Source: Steroidobacter sp.
GTDB taxonomy: Bacteria > Pseudomonadota > Gammaproteobacteria > Steroidobacterales > Steroidobacteraceae
Length of the DNA: 35,616 nucleotides
Reading direction: 5' to 3'
Assembly (NCBI GenBank): GCA_025929585.1
Contig: JAICPY010000037.1
Span: 1 to 35,616 of the forward strand
Shown here: positions 24,979 through 32,856 of the stretch, piece by piece
How the letters are laid out: each line of letters starts with the position of its first letter
How positions within the stretch are numbered: position 1 is the first letter of the stretch
Position numbers and translations under genes: made by a program
The notes under the pieces: model-generated
The model's input: only the letters and a program-made list of their open reading frames with translations
Database searches by the model: none
What the model was told of the DNA's origin: nothing

Positions 24979-25069
24979 AGTGTTTTGAAAAGGGCAAACC
25001 CGTCGCAAGATGGGGACGCAAAGCCACCGTTCCCGGATCGATTCGGGAAGGCCGGGCTGCCGAAGCACT
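24979..25069 (+). promoter_or_regulatory. Cyclic-di-GMP-I riboswitch (GEMM-I aptamer)
   Basis: The conserved GEMM-I core is present in order: GGGCAAACC, a P2 hairpin CCCGUC-GCAA-GAUGGG with a GNRA loop (24999-25014), GACGCAAAGCC (25015-25025), a P3 hairpin UUCCCG/CGGGAA (25030-25049) and the tetraloop-receptor side GGCCGGGCUGCCGA. P1 closes it by pairing AGUGUUUU (24979-24986) with GAAGCACU (25062-25069), eight pairs including two G-U. The family binds the second messenger c-di-GMP and controls motility, biofilm and surface-protein genes. The 3' strand of P1 is also in CGAAGCACUUCG (25061-25072), a possible competing hairpin. Confidence 0.95.
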
Positions 25070-25111
25070 TCGATGCGAATGCCGCTTGAGGCGGCTCGCT
25101 TCGTTGCCGGT

Positions 25112-25150
25112 GACGTCCTCGTACTTGGATTGGGCCCTACGAGGGTCGTC
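25112..25150 (+). promoter_or_regulatory. Shine-Dalgarno-sequestering hairpin (riboswitch expression platform)
   Basis: GACG plus CCTCGTA (25112-25123) pair with TACGAGG plus CGTC (25138-25150) to give 11 base pairs around a small internal loop. The right strand contains the Shine-Dalgarno GAGGG (25141-25145), six bases before the ATG at 25152. A shorter CCCT/AGGG alternative also masks it. No T run is near, so translational control is more likely than termination (inference). Confidence 0.65.
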
Positions 25151-25151
25151 A

Positions 25152-26369
25152 ATGTTTATATCGAGCGTACGTACGCCAAACGGCGTGCAATCGTTGTTTG
25201 TTCTCGCAATGGCTTGTGCTGCAATGTTCTTCACGAACTATGCCGAAGCCGCTGCTCCCACGATTTCAGGGACGCCGAAAACCTCGGTGACGGTTGGCAA
25301 CACCTATAGCTTCCAACCTACGGTGCGCGATTCGGATACGCCGAAGAGCAAGTTGCGCTTTTACGTGACCAATAAGCCGTATTGGGCGAGCTTCTCGACG
25401 AGCACCGGACGATTGTCGGGCAAGCCGACCAAGGCGGGTTATTGGGGCAACATCAAGATCACCGTCGGCGACGGATCCGTCTATCGCTCTTTGAAGGTGT
25501 TCTCGATCACGGCAAAGAACTCCTCGTCGAGCTCGAACAAGGCTCCGACCATCAGCGGCACGCCGAGCACCTCGGCGACGGTCGGCACTGCCTATAGCTT
25601 TACGCCCTCCGGTAAGGATGCGAATGGCGACAAGCTCACCTACAGCATTTCGAACAAGCCAGCGTGGGCAGCATTCAGCAGCTCGACCGGACGTTTGTCC
25701 GGCACACCCGGAAGCTCGCACGTCAAGACGTACTCGAACGTCGTGATTCGCGTCAGCGACGGCAGGGCGAGTGCTTCACTACGTGCGTTCTCGATCACGG
25801 TTCGGGCAGGCTCGAGCACGAGCAACAAGGCTCCGACGATTTCAGGGACGCCAGCCAAATCGATCGCCGTCGGCAGCGCGTACAGCTTCACTCCGAACGC
25901 GAGCGATGCGAACGGCGACAAGCTCACGTTCAGCATTTCCAACAAGCCATCGTGGGCAGCGTTCAGTACATCGACAGGACGATTATCTGGAACGCCGACG
26001 AGCGCCCAGGTAGGAACGTATTCGAGCATCGTGATTCGCGTCAGCGACGGCAAGGTCACGGCTTCATTGCCCTCGTTCTCGATCGCAGTCAACGATGCGG
26101 CAAGTGGGTCGGGATCGGCAACGCTGAGCTGGACTCCACCGACTCGGAATACGAACGGCACGACACTCACGAACCTGGCCGGTTACAAGATCGTCTACGG
26201 GACGAGCGCCTCGGCGTTGAACAAAACCGTACAGGTTTCAAACGCCGGTGTGTCTACCTACGTCGTGCAGAACCTGTCGCCCGGTACGTACTACTTCGCC
26301 GTGAAGGCGTATACGTCGACTGGCATTGAAAGCGCTCAGTCGAGCGTGGCCAGCAAGACGATTCGTTGA
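25152..26369 (+). CDS. Exported protein with three Ig-like (He_PIG/cadherin-like) domains and a fibronectin type III domain
   Basis: A 405-residue protein. The signal peptide runs to about residue 34 (SLFVLAMACAAMFFTNYAEA). Three putative Ig repeats occupy about 36-122, 131-217 and 227-313; each starts with APTISGTP and contains SYSF-like, NKPxWAxFSxSTGRLSG and VxDG segments. The second and third repeats are also similar at DNA level. A FN3-like module (SWTPPTRNTNG ... GTYYFAVKAY) fills 321-405. No anchor or enzyme motif is seen, so it is probably a secreted or surface matrix/adhesion protein. The ATG at 25152 is fixed by the signal peptide and the GAGGG site; the open frame from 24939 reads through the riboswitch. 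c-di-GMP control suggests a biofilm role. Confidence 0.88.
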   Translation: MFISSVRTPNGVQSLFVLAMACAAMFFTNYAEAAAPTISGTPKTSVTVGNTYSFQPTVRDSDTPKSKLRFYVTNKPYWASFSTSTGRLSGKPTKAGYWGNIKITVGDGSVYRSLKVFSITAKNSSSSSNKAPTISGTPSTSATVGTAYSFTPSGKDANGDKLTYSISNKPAWAAFSSSTGRLSGTPGSSHVKTYSNVVIRVSDGRASASLRAFSITVRAGSSTSNKAPTISGTPAKSIAVGSAYSFTPNASDANGDKLTFSISNKPSWAAFSTSTGRLSGTPTSAQVGTYSSIVIRVSDGKVTASLPSFSIAVNDAASGSGSATLSWTPPTRNTNGTTLTNLAGYKIVYGTSASALNKTVQVSNAGVSTYVVQNLSPGTYYFAVKAYTSTGIESAQSSVASKTIR

Positions 26370-26376
26370 CCGACAA

Positions 26377-26405
26377 CGCCCGCACGTAAGATGCGGGCGT
26401 CTTTT
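26377..26405 (+). terminator. Intrinsic terminator 1 after the Ig-like gene
   Basis: CGCCCGCA pairs with TGCGGGCG across a seven-base loop, followed by TCTTTT, 7 bases after the stop codon. Confidence 0.85.
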
Positions 26406-26410
26406 CCGGA

Positions 26411-26441
26411 AGGGCCGGTACTGTGAGTACCGGCCCTTTTT
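26411..26441 (+). terminator. Intrinsic terminator 2 after the Ig-like gene
   Basis: AGGGCCGGTACT pairs perfectly with AGTACCGGCCCT across GTG, followed by a run of T. This 12-base stem is the strongest terminator in the window; two in a row insulate the riboswitch gene from the TauE-like gene. Confidence 0.9.
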
Positions 26442-26490
26442 CATTGGCGCGGCCGATCCTTCTCCCCGCGCTCACTCGTGACGTATGCTG

Positions 26491-26511
26491 TGTGATCTAA
26501 AAGAAATCACA
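26491..26511. promoter_or_regulatory. Inverted repeat TGTGAT-N9-ATCACA upstream of the TauE-like gene
   Basis: TGTGAT and ATCACA are separated by CTAAAAGAA, 10 bases before the start codon. The half-sites resemble CRP/FNR family half-sites but the spacing is too wide for CRP. It could be an operator or a chance hairpin. Confidence 0.3.
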
Positions 26512-26521
26512 GCCACTGCAC

Positions 26522-27301
26522 GTGCTAGATCTCCCGTTCGATTTCATCGTTGTATTGATTGCAGCCTTCGGGGCGGGACTCATCGATGCGATGGTCGGCG
26601 GTGGGGGACTGGTGCAACTGCCTGCACTGTTCGCGTTCTATCCCAACGTCCCTCCGGCCGCGCTACTTGGCACGAGCAAGCTCGCCGGCATCTTTGGCAC
26701 CGCTAGTGCGGTTTGGCGATACGCGCGTCGCGTGCGAATTCCGTGGCGAGCTTTGTTGCCTTTATCTATTGCCGTGCTCTGCGCCTCGTGGGTTGGAGCG
26801 ACTCTAGCAACTCGCGTTCCTGTGGAAGTCTTCCGTCCGCTCGTGCCCATCATGCTCGTAGCAGTGTTGATCTATACATTGTGGCGCAAGAATCTCGGCA
26901 CTGAACATACACCGCGAGCATTCACCGGCCGCCATCATTGGCTCGGCGCGACAGCGATCGCGGCAATTGGGTTCTACGACGGCTTCTTCGGTCCTGGAAC
27001 CGGCAGCTTTCTTATGATCGTGTTCGTTCGCTGCTATGGCTATGACTTTCTGCACGCGAGTGCCTCGGCGCGCGTTCTGAATGTCGCCGCAAATGGCGCA
27101 GCCTTGATCTATTTCAGCTCTCGTGGCTACGTCCTCTGGCATATCGGTGCAGCAATGGCCGTCTGCAACATCGCCGGCTCCTTCGTGGGCACACGCCTCG
27201 CCCTGCGCGGCGGCAGCGTAGTAGTACGCAAAGTCTTCATCGCCGTCGTATCGCTGCTGATTCTAAGGACAGCATGGGTGGCGATCGGAGGAAGCGGTTA
27301 G
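26522..27301 (+). CDS. TauE/SafE-family permease (TSUP), sulfite/organosulfonate exporter-like
   Basis: A 259-residue protein with about eight membrane helices arranged as the two TSUP halves. The first half has GAGLIDAMVGGGGLVQLPAL (residues 17-36) and LGTSKLAGIFGTASAVWRY; the second has GFYDGFFGPGTGSFLMIVFV, the classic paired signature. It moves small anions such as sulfite, sulfoacetate or related compounds across the inner membrane. The start is a GTG at 26522 with no clear ribosome binding site. A link to the sulfate-assimilation genes at the left end is tempting but unsupported. The stop codon TAG is provided by the first unit of inverted repeat H. Confidence 0.9.
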   Translation: MLDLPFDFIVVLIAAFGAGLIDAMVGGGGLVQLPALFAFYPNVPPAALLGTSKLAGIFGTASAVWRYARRVRIPWRALLPLSIAVLCASWVGATLATRVPVEVFRPLVPIMLVAVLIYTLWRKNLGTEHTPRAFTGRHHWLGATAIAAIGFYDGFFGPGTGSFLMIVFVRCYGYDFLHASASARVLNVAANGAALIYFSSRGYVLWHIGAAMAVCNIAGSFVGTRLALRGGSVVVRKVFIAVVSLLILRTAWVAIGGSG

Positions 27302-27472
27302 CGGTTAGCGGTTAGTCGGAACAAGGAAAAGCGCCGAATCCGTATTGCGGTCGCGTGAGTAACGCGCGTAGCGTCGAACCAGTAGCCACCAACGGCAGTA
27401 ATGAAAGAAACTGCCCTCTCGAGGGCGAGATCGCCCGCTCTGACTAACCGCTAACCGCTAACCGCTAACCGC
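27294..27472. repeat. Boundary inverted repeat H (GCGGTTA heptamer)
   Basis: The left arm at 27294-27319 has three tandem GCGGTTA units followed by GTC. The right arm at 27442-27472 is the reverse complement with four units. The left arm supplies the last codons and stop of the TauE-like gene; the right arm ends 12 bases before the SDR start. The loop is about 122 bases and includes a GGGCGA/TCGCCC hairpin near 27423-27436. The different unit number in the two arms suggests slippage. Confidence 0.85.
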
Positions 27473-27484
27473 TTCTTTCCTATT

Positions 27485-28312
27485 ATGCTTTCCAACAAAA
27501 CCCTCTTCATCACCGGCGCCTCGCGCGGCATTGGACTTGCGATTGCCAAGCGGGCCGCGCGTGATGGAGCCAACATCGCGATCGCCTCGAAAACCGCTCA
27601 GCCTCATCCCAAGCTTCCTGGGACGATTCATACGGCAGCTCGGGAAATCGAAGAGGCAGGCGGGAAGGCGCTTGCCATGCAGGTAGATATTCGCGACGAG
27701 GAGGCGGTAGCGACCGCCGCAAAACGGTGTGCCGAGCACTTCGGCGGCATCGACATCCTTGTAAACAACGCGAGCGCCATCGTCTTGAGCCGCACTGCCG
27801 ACACGCCGATGAAACGCTTCGACTTGATGTATGGCGTGAACGTGCGCGGTACGTTCGCCTGCTCGCAGGCCTGTCTGCCCTACTTGAAGCGATCCGCCGA
27901 GGCGGGCCGCAATCCGCACATCCTCAACCTTTCGCCGCCCCTTAGCATGAAACCTCGGTGGTTCGCCCCGCACGTCGCTTACACGATGACGAAGTATGGA
28001 ATGAGCATGTGCGTACTTGGCATGGCCGAAGAGTTTCGTTCGATGGGCATCGGTGTCAATGCACTCTGGCCGCGAACCATCATTGCGACCGCTGCGCTCA
28101 ATGTGATCGCGCTTGCCGATCCCAAACGCGGACGCAAGCCCGAGATCATGGCCGACGCCGCACACGCGATCTTGTCGCGCGATCCACGCACCTGCACCGG
28201 CAATTTCTTCATCGACGATGAAGTGCTTCGCGAAGCTGGCGTTACCGATCTAGATCAATACGCCGTCACGCCAGGGAATAAGGAATTCATTCCGGATTTC
28301 TTCGTGGATTGA
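27485..28312 (+). CDS. Short-chain dehydrogenase/reductase (HSDL2-like)
   Basis: A 275-residue SDR. The NAD(P)-binding loop is TGASRGIG (10-17), the NNAS motif is at 94-97, and the catalytic residues are Ser150 (LNLSPP), Tyr166 and Lys170 (YTMTK). The sequence NLSPPLSMKPRWFAPHVAYT and the C-terminal TCTGNFFIDDEVL are typical of the hydroxysteroid-dehydrogenase-like 2 group. Such enzymes often work in fatty-acid, terpenoid or sterol metabolism; the substrate here is unknown. The leader before the ATG is the pyrimidine-rich end of inverted repeat H (CTTCTTTCCTATT), with no Shine-Dalgarno. Confidence 0.9.
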   Translation: MLSNKTLFITGASRGIGLAIAKRAARDGANIAIASKTAQPHPKLPGTIHTAAREIEEAGGKALAMQVDIRDEEAVATAAKRCAEHFGGIDILVNNASAIVLSRTADTPMKRFDLMYGVNVRGTFACSQACLPYLKRSAEAGRNPHILNLSPPLSMKPRWFAPHVAYTMTKYGMSMCVLGMAEEFRSMGIGVNALWPRTIIATAALNVIALADPKRGRKPEIMADAAHAILSRDPRTCTGNFFIDDEVLREAGVTDLDQYAVTPGNKEFIPDFFVD

Positions 28313-28320
28313 GGAGAAAA

Positions 28321-28513
28321 GTGACAGGTGACGAGTGACGGGCAAGAGAGACGAAGATTGCAGTGTGGATGTAGACCCATGACGCAGAGTCTTCCGATCC
28401 ACGCTCGTGTCGACTCGCAGCAGCGCGAAGAATGTTGGACGTTGGCAGTTGACATGCAGAGACAGACAACAAATTTTTGCCCGTCACCCGTCACCCGTCA
28501 CCCGTCACCCGTC
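28321..28513. repeat. Boundary inverted repeat I (GTGACGG heptamer)
   Basis: The left arm at 28321-28345 (GTGACAGGTGACGAGTGACG then GGCAA) and right arm at 28477-28513 (TTGCCCGTCACCCGTCACCC continuing with more CCGTCAC units) are inverted. The right arm is a cleaner tandem of the seven-base unit. The left arm starts 8 bases after the SDR stop; the right arm lies 27 bases from the stop of the convergent hydrolase gene. The loop is about 131 bases. Confidence 0.8.
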
Positions 28514-28540
28514 GAGTCCCCTGATCGCGTCGAAGGGCCG

Positions 28541-29344
28541 TCACTTATCTATCTCCTTCTCGATCTTATCCCTCAGCTGCTCCCATTCTTCGACCCAGCA
28601 ACATTTATGACCGTGCTCCTCGAACGTCCAGCGATGCGCGCCTGGATAACGCTCGAAGTAGGCATTCGTAGTGTCTGAGGGTACGACGACGTCTTTGCGT
28701 CCGGCGAGATGAACTTCGATCCATGGATGTTCGCGATCGCTGCGCGCGGGGTTCAGAGATCCAGACAAGGGTAGATACTGGTGATGCTTGGTCCAAGCAT
28801 CAATGTCTAGATTCGCGGCGATCGTCACGACAGCAACGACGGACTTCATCCGCTCCGCAATCAGCACGGCGAGTACGCCGCCGCCGCTGTGGCCGACGAG
28901 TACTAACTCCTGAGTCTCCGCCCGAGATGAGGTCTCGATGATTGCAGAGACCATCGCGTTGACGATGGACTCGGAATAACGAGCGTTCGTCCACAGCTCG
29001 TACGAGCAACGATCGCTAGGAACTGCTTGATAGCACGGTCTTGCGACGTAGGCCGCTTTGCCAGGCGTGCGAAGCAAGAGCTCGAGTGCGAGTGGATCGC
29101 GCGTCGTCGGATCTTCATTCGGTACGATGCCTGCGTGCCAGGGCTGACCATCTCCTTCGAGAAATACGACCAAGCGACTGTCATCGGACGGCATCGCTCG
29201 CAGATAGACAAGTGATCGAAGTTGATTGCTTTCGATAACGAATCGTTCCAACTCAGCAGAGCGAGCAAGCGCATCAATACGCTGCGCATTCGACGCGCAT
29301 CCAGCGACAAGCGTAAACAACCAGATCGAAGCAATCAGCCGCAT
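28541..29344 (-). CDS. Lipoprotein alpha/beta hydrolase, unknown substrate
   Basis: A 267-residue protein. The signal peptide ends in a good lipobox, LVAGC, with Cys16 as the lipidation site. The hydrolase core has FLEGDGQPW near residue 61 and the nucleophile Ser153 in VLVGHSGGGVLAV; DVVVPSDTT and EEHGHKCCW probably contain the acid and histidine. It should act from the membrane into the periplasm. The family is not characterised to my knowledge. It ends convergently with the SDR gene across inverted repeat I, and is divergent to the PKD autotransporter gene with a 286-base shared upstream region in which I see no clear motif. Confidence 0.82.
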   Translation of the reverse strand: MRLIASIWLFTLVAGCASNAQRIDALARSAELERFVIESNQLRSLVYLRAMPSDDSRLVVFLEGDGQPWHAGIVPNEDPTTRDPLALELLLRTPGKAAYVARPCYQAVPSDRCSYELWTNARYSESIVNAMVSAIIETSSRAETQELVLVGHSGGGVLAVLIAERMKSVVAVVTIAANLDIDAWTKHHQYLPLSGSLNPARSDREHPWIEVHLAGRKDVVVPSDTTNAYFERYPGAHRWTFEEHGHKCCWVEEWEQLRDKIEKEIDK

Positions 29345-29630
29345 ACGCCCATTGCGACTTGCTATGAGGACGATGTCAACACATTCCAGCTTGCACCTTA
29401 GTCACCCGATAAATGTCTAAGTGAAACGGGTGCCAACCGTTGACTCCGAGACGCACCACACTCGCGCAATCGTAAAGAAATCCGACTGTCACTTTTGTCC
29501 GTTGCTCGAATATAGACAAAGCTGTTAGATAGCAGCGGTCGAACGCGCGCGAGACATCGAGAGAGCGTGTGCATCTCGGCGATAAATAATAGCTTCAACG
29601 CGTTCTCGCGCGGAAAACAAGGGAGAAGGG

Positions 29631-32600
29631 ATGAAGGTTCGGAGTGAATGCGGCCCAAGCCGCAGAGGCATAGGCATTGCGAGCGCGCTCCTGCTTGCGC
29701 TGGTTGCACATAATGCGAGCGCTGCGACTCCGCCCACGATTGGTGCGTCGCCTATTCTAGTGCAGATCCCGGAGCGGGATCAGTCGGTCACGATCAACGT
29801 ACGAGATATTGGCGCTGTCACCGGCACCGCACCTCTGCTGCTCGAGCCGCGTGCCCAAGTTTTGCTCAATGGCAGTCCCATTGGGCTGGTGGTAAGTGTT
29901 CTAGAAACGGGACCGGGTGCCGTCTGCATTCAGATCGGCAACGAAGGCAACTTCATTCCGCCTGTCGACGGTCCGGCAGAGTACGCGCTGGAATTTGGCG
30001 TTAGTAGCTTCAGCTCACAAACCCCAATTTTCGGCACCGTAGACATTCTGAATTCGCCAGGCCCAACGACAGATCCGCAGTCGCCTGCCTGCGGAGATCC
30101 GAACACGCCGCCGATCGCGAATGCGAGTAGCACGCAGCCTCAATTCAGAGAAGGAGAAGACATCATCCTGGATGGTTCGCTGAGCAATGATCCTGATAGC
30201 AGTGTGCCTGGCGACACCGTTCTTACCTATGAATGGAGCGGCGCCGATCTCCAGCTCCCCACAACCACAGATCCAACACTCTCCATCGGCTCTCTTCCGG
30301 TCGGTACATATACGTTTACGTTGGTGGTGACGGACGATTCCGGCACAGAGAACAATCGAAGCGAACCTACGACGGTCACCATCACCGTGCTGCCGAATGT
30401 CTTTCCGACAGCGAACGCCGGAGATGCGCAAACCATTGTGGATGTCGACGGCAATGGAGAAGAGCAGGTCACTCTGACGGGTTCGGGCACGGATGCGGAC
30501 GGCACGATCACGAGCTTCCAATGGTACTTGGGTGAGACCTTCTTGGGTGAAGGTCAAACCATCCAGACGATACTGCCGCTCGGCGTCAATGAAGTGAGGC
30601 TCGAGGTCCTCGATAACACTGAGCTCAGTGGATCCGATACGGTCATCATTACTGTTCGCGCGCCGCAACCCCCAACCGCGAATGCGGGCGAGGATCAGTC
30701 GCTTCAGGATCGCGATGGAGCACCGGGCGAGCTGGTGACTTTGACGGGTAGTGCCACGGTAGGCGAACCAGAAGGCACCATTGCCTCATACCAATGGTTC
30801 GCGAATGACAGCACGCTTGGCTCCGGCGCCACGCTACAAACTCGCTTGCCCGATGGCGTCAATCAAGTCGAGCTTGTCGTCACTGACGATCTGGGTCAAA
30901 CGGCTTCGGATACGGTGGTGATCACCATCGCAGATGCCTCTGTACCGACGGCCAACGCGGGTGCTGATCGGCGTATTGCAGATAGCGACGGTCAAGTGGG
31001 TGAGAACGTAACCTTGAACGCTTCCGCTTCGGTTGCGACGGGAGGTATCGCGTCCTATGAATGGCGTGACGAGCAGAACCAACAGATCGCAACTGGGGTG
31101 ACGCCGACAGTAAGGCTGCCAGACGGCGCGAATGTCATCACGCTAGTTGTGACGAACGATGCGGGCGTGAGCTCAACCGACACGGTCACGATTGATATTG
31201 ATGTCGCTGCGCAGCTACCGACCGCAAACGCCGGTGCTGACCAAAACATTTCGGACACGGATCGCGAGGAAGGCGAGCTCGTCACGCTCGTCGGCACAGG
31301 CACGGATCCCAACAATCAGACGCTGACTTATCAGTGGTCACTGCAAGCAGATCCAGTCGTGATTTTGGGCAATCAAGCAACCTTGGCAGTGCGGTTGCCC
31401 GATGGCGAGAACATCATCACTTTGCGTGTCGAGGATCCGGACGGCAATTTCGCCATGGACAGTACGACGATTGTCGTTGCTGCTCCCACGCCGCGTGTCG
31501 CGCTTGCTGAGCTACCGAATCTCACGACGAACAAGCGCGCTGTCGCGCTCGCGCTCGATCGAGCCTGCTTGGAGTTGGACGAGAGAAGCCGAACGGACAC
31601 GCAGCTGACGCAGGAGCAGCAAGCGATGCTCGATCGCTGCGATGGACTGTACTTCGATAATACGGCCGCAAACCAGTCGCAAGCCTTGGACGCTCTGGGC
31701 GCTGATGACTTCGCAGCCGCACGCACACAAACGCTGCTGTTCTCCAACACACTGTATGCCAGCGTGATGGATCGATTGGTGGCGTTGCGCGGTGGTGCGC
31801 GCGGACTGAGCCTCGCGGGATTGAATATCATCGTGGATGGCCAGAATGTTCCACTCGCGCAGTTGCAGCAAATGACGAAAAGTCTGCTCGGCGGTGGCGC
31901 GAGCAGCGATGCAGACAAGGCCGGCGGCCTACTCAGCGACAAGCTGGGTGTTTGGGCGCGAGGGAATTACAGCTTCGGTGAGAAGGACGAATCCGCGAGC
32001 AGCCCGCGCTTCGAGGCAGACCAGTGGGCGCTGATCGGAGGCATCGATTATCGGCTATCCCAACAAACCGTGATCGGCGCATCGCTCGCGTATGGACAAT
32101 CCGGCATCGAATTCGATCCGGCCGGAGAAGGTGCGCTCGATACCACTTCGTGGGCAGCATCCTTGTACGGTTCGCTATACGCGGCCAAGAATTTCTATTT
32201 CGATGCCATTGCGAACGTCGCGAACTCCGACTATGACGCACGGCGCAATATCACCTATGTAGACGGCAACGGGTTGGTGGATGCGGATGCGAACGGCACG
32301 ACCGACGGCATGACATTCAGTGGCGGGGTATCCGCGGGCTATGACTTCTTGCTTGGCCGATTCACGCTTTCACCCACGCTTGGCGCGTTCTATATTGATG
32401 CCACTATCGATAGCTTCACCGAAGCTGGAGCGGCCGGGCTCAACCTGATCTACGATGAGCAAAACTTCACCTCATTCACCGGTAATCTTGGGCTCAGGAT
32501 GACGTACTCCATGAACACCAATTGGGGTGTTTTGCTGCCGCATATTCGCGTCGATTACGTGCGTGAGTTCGAAGATGAGGTGGACGTATTCGGAGTGAGA

Positions 32601-32810
32601 TTCGCGGCGGATCCGAACGCGGCGAGCGCGCCGCCTATTTTGGTCGAAACCGATAATCCCGATCGGTCCTATTGGCGCTTAGCGACTGGCTTCTCCGCAC
32701 AGTTCGCGCACGGATTCTCCGGCTACGTAGAGTATCAGCGGCTGGAAAGCTTCGAGTTCATCAGCTTCGAGGACTTGAGCGTTGGATTGCGGATGCAGAA
32801 GAGTTTTTGA
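29631..32810 (+). CDS. Autotransporter-like surface protein with five PKD/Ig-like repeats
   Basis: A 1059-residue protein. A signal peptide (about 1-31, ending NASA) is followed by a unique N-terminal domain (32-155). Five PKD-like repeats follow at about 162-255, 260-343, 346-433, 437-522 and 527-615; most begin PTANAGxDQ and carry DxDG-type loops that may bind calcium. A helical linker (620-770) leads into a C-terminal beta-barrel (about 775-1059) that begins KLGVWARGNYSFG and ends in GLRMQKSF, with the terminal phenylalanine typical of outer-membrane barrels. The PKD passenger is probably displayed outside the cell. GGAGAAGGG lies just before the ATG. The caspase-like gene starts 46 bases downstream, implying an operon. 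Confidence 0.87.
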   Translation: MKVRSECGPSRRGIGIASALLLALVAHNASAATPPTIGASPILVQIPERDQSVTINVRDIGAVTGTAPLLLEPRAQVLLNGSPIGLVVSVLETGPGAVCIQIGNEGNFIPPVDGPAEYALEFGVSSFSSQTPIFGTVDILNSPGPTTDPQSPACGDPNTPPIANASSTQPQFREGEDIILDGSLSNDPDSSVPGDTVLTYEWSGADLQLPTTTDPTLSIGSLPVGTYTFTLVVTDDSGTENNRSEPTTVTITVLPNVFPTANAGDAQTIVDVDGNGEEQVTLTGSGTDADGTITSFQWYLGETFLGEGQTIQTILPLGVNEVRLEVLDNTELSGSDTVIITVRAPQPPTANAGEDQSLQDRDGAPGELVTLTGSATVGEPEGTIASYQWFANDSTLGSGATLQTRLPDGVNQVELVVTDDLGQTASDTVVITIADASVPTANAGADRRIADSDGQVGENVTLNASASVATGGIASYEWRDEQNQQIATGVTPTVRLPDGANVITLVVTNDAGVSSTDTVTIDIDVAAQLPTANAGADQNISDTDREEGELVTLVGTGTDPNNQTLTYQWSLQADPVVILGNQATLAVRLPDGENIITLRVEDPDGNFAMDSTTIVVAAPTPRVALAELPNLTTNKRAVALALDRACLELDERSRTDTQLTQEQQAMLDRCDGLYFDNTAANQSQALDALGADDFAAARTQTLLFSNTLYASVMDRLVALRGGARGLSLAGLNIIVDGQNVPLAQLQQMTKSLLGGGASSDADKAGGLLSDKLGVWARGNYSFGEKDESASSPRFEADQWALIGGIDYRLSQQTVIGASLAYGQSGIEFDPAGEGALDTTSWAASLYGSLYAAKNFYFDAIANVANSDYDARRNITYVDGNGLVDADANGTTDGMTFSGGVSAGYDFLLGRFTLSPTLGAFYIDATIDSFTEAGAAGLNLIYDEQNFTSFTGNLGLRMTYSMNTNWGVLLPHIRVDYVREFEDEVDVFGVRFAADPNAASAPPILVETDNPDRSYWRLATGFSAQFAHGFSGYVEYQRLESFEFISFEDLSVGLRMQKSF

Positions 32811-32856
32811 TTTGCAGCGAAACCTTGTTGAGCAACGAAGGAACGCACAATTGGAC

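Noticed and set aside
24939-25151. N-terminal extension of the Ig-like protein from the ATG at 24939.
   Set aside because: It would translate the riboswitch aptamer and place the signal peptide internally; the start at 25152 has both a ribosome site and a signal peptide.
26491-26511. TGTGA...TCACA as a CRP site.
   Set aside because: The half-sites are 11 bases apart instead of 6; kept only as a generic inverted repeat.
27294-27472. Tandem heptamers that at first sight suggest a CRISPR-like array.
   Set aside because: The units are seven bases with no spacers, and no cas gene is present.
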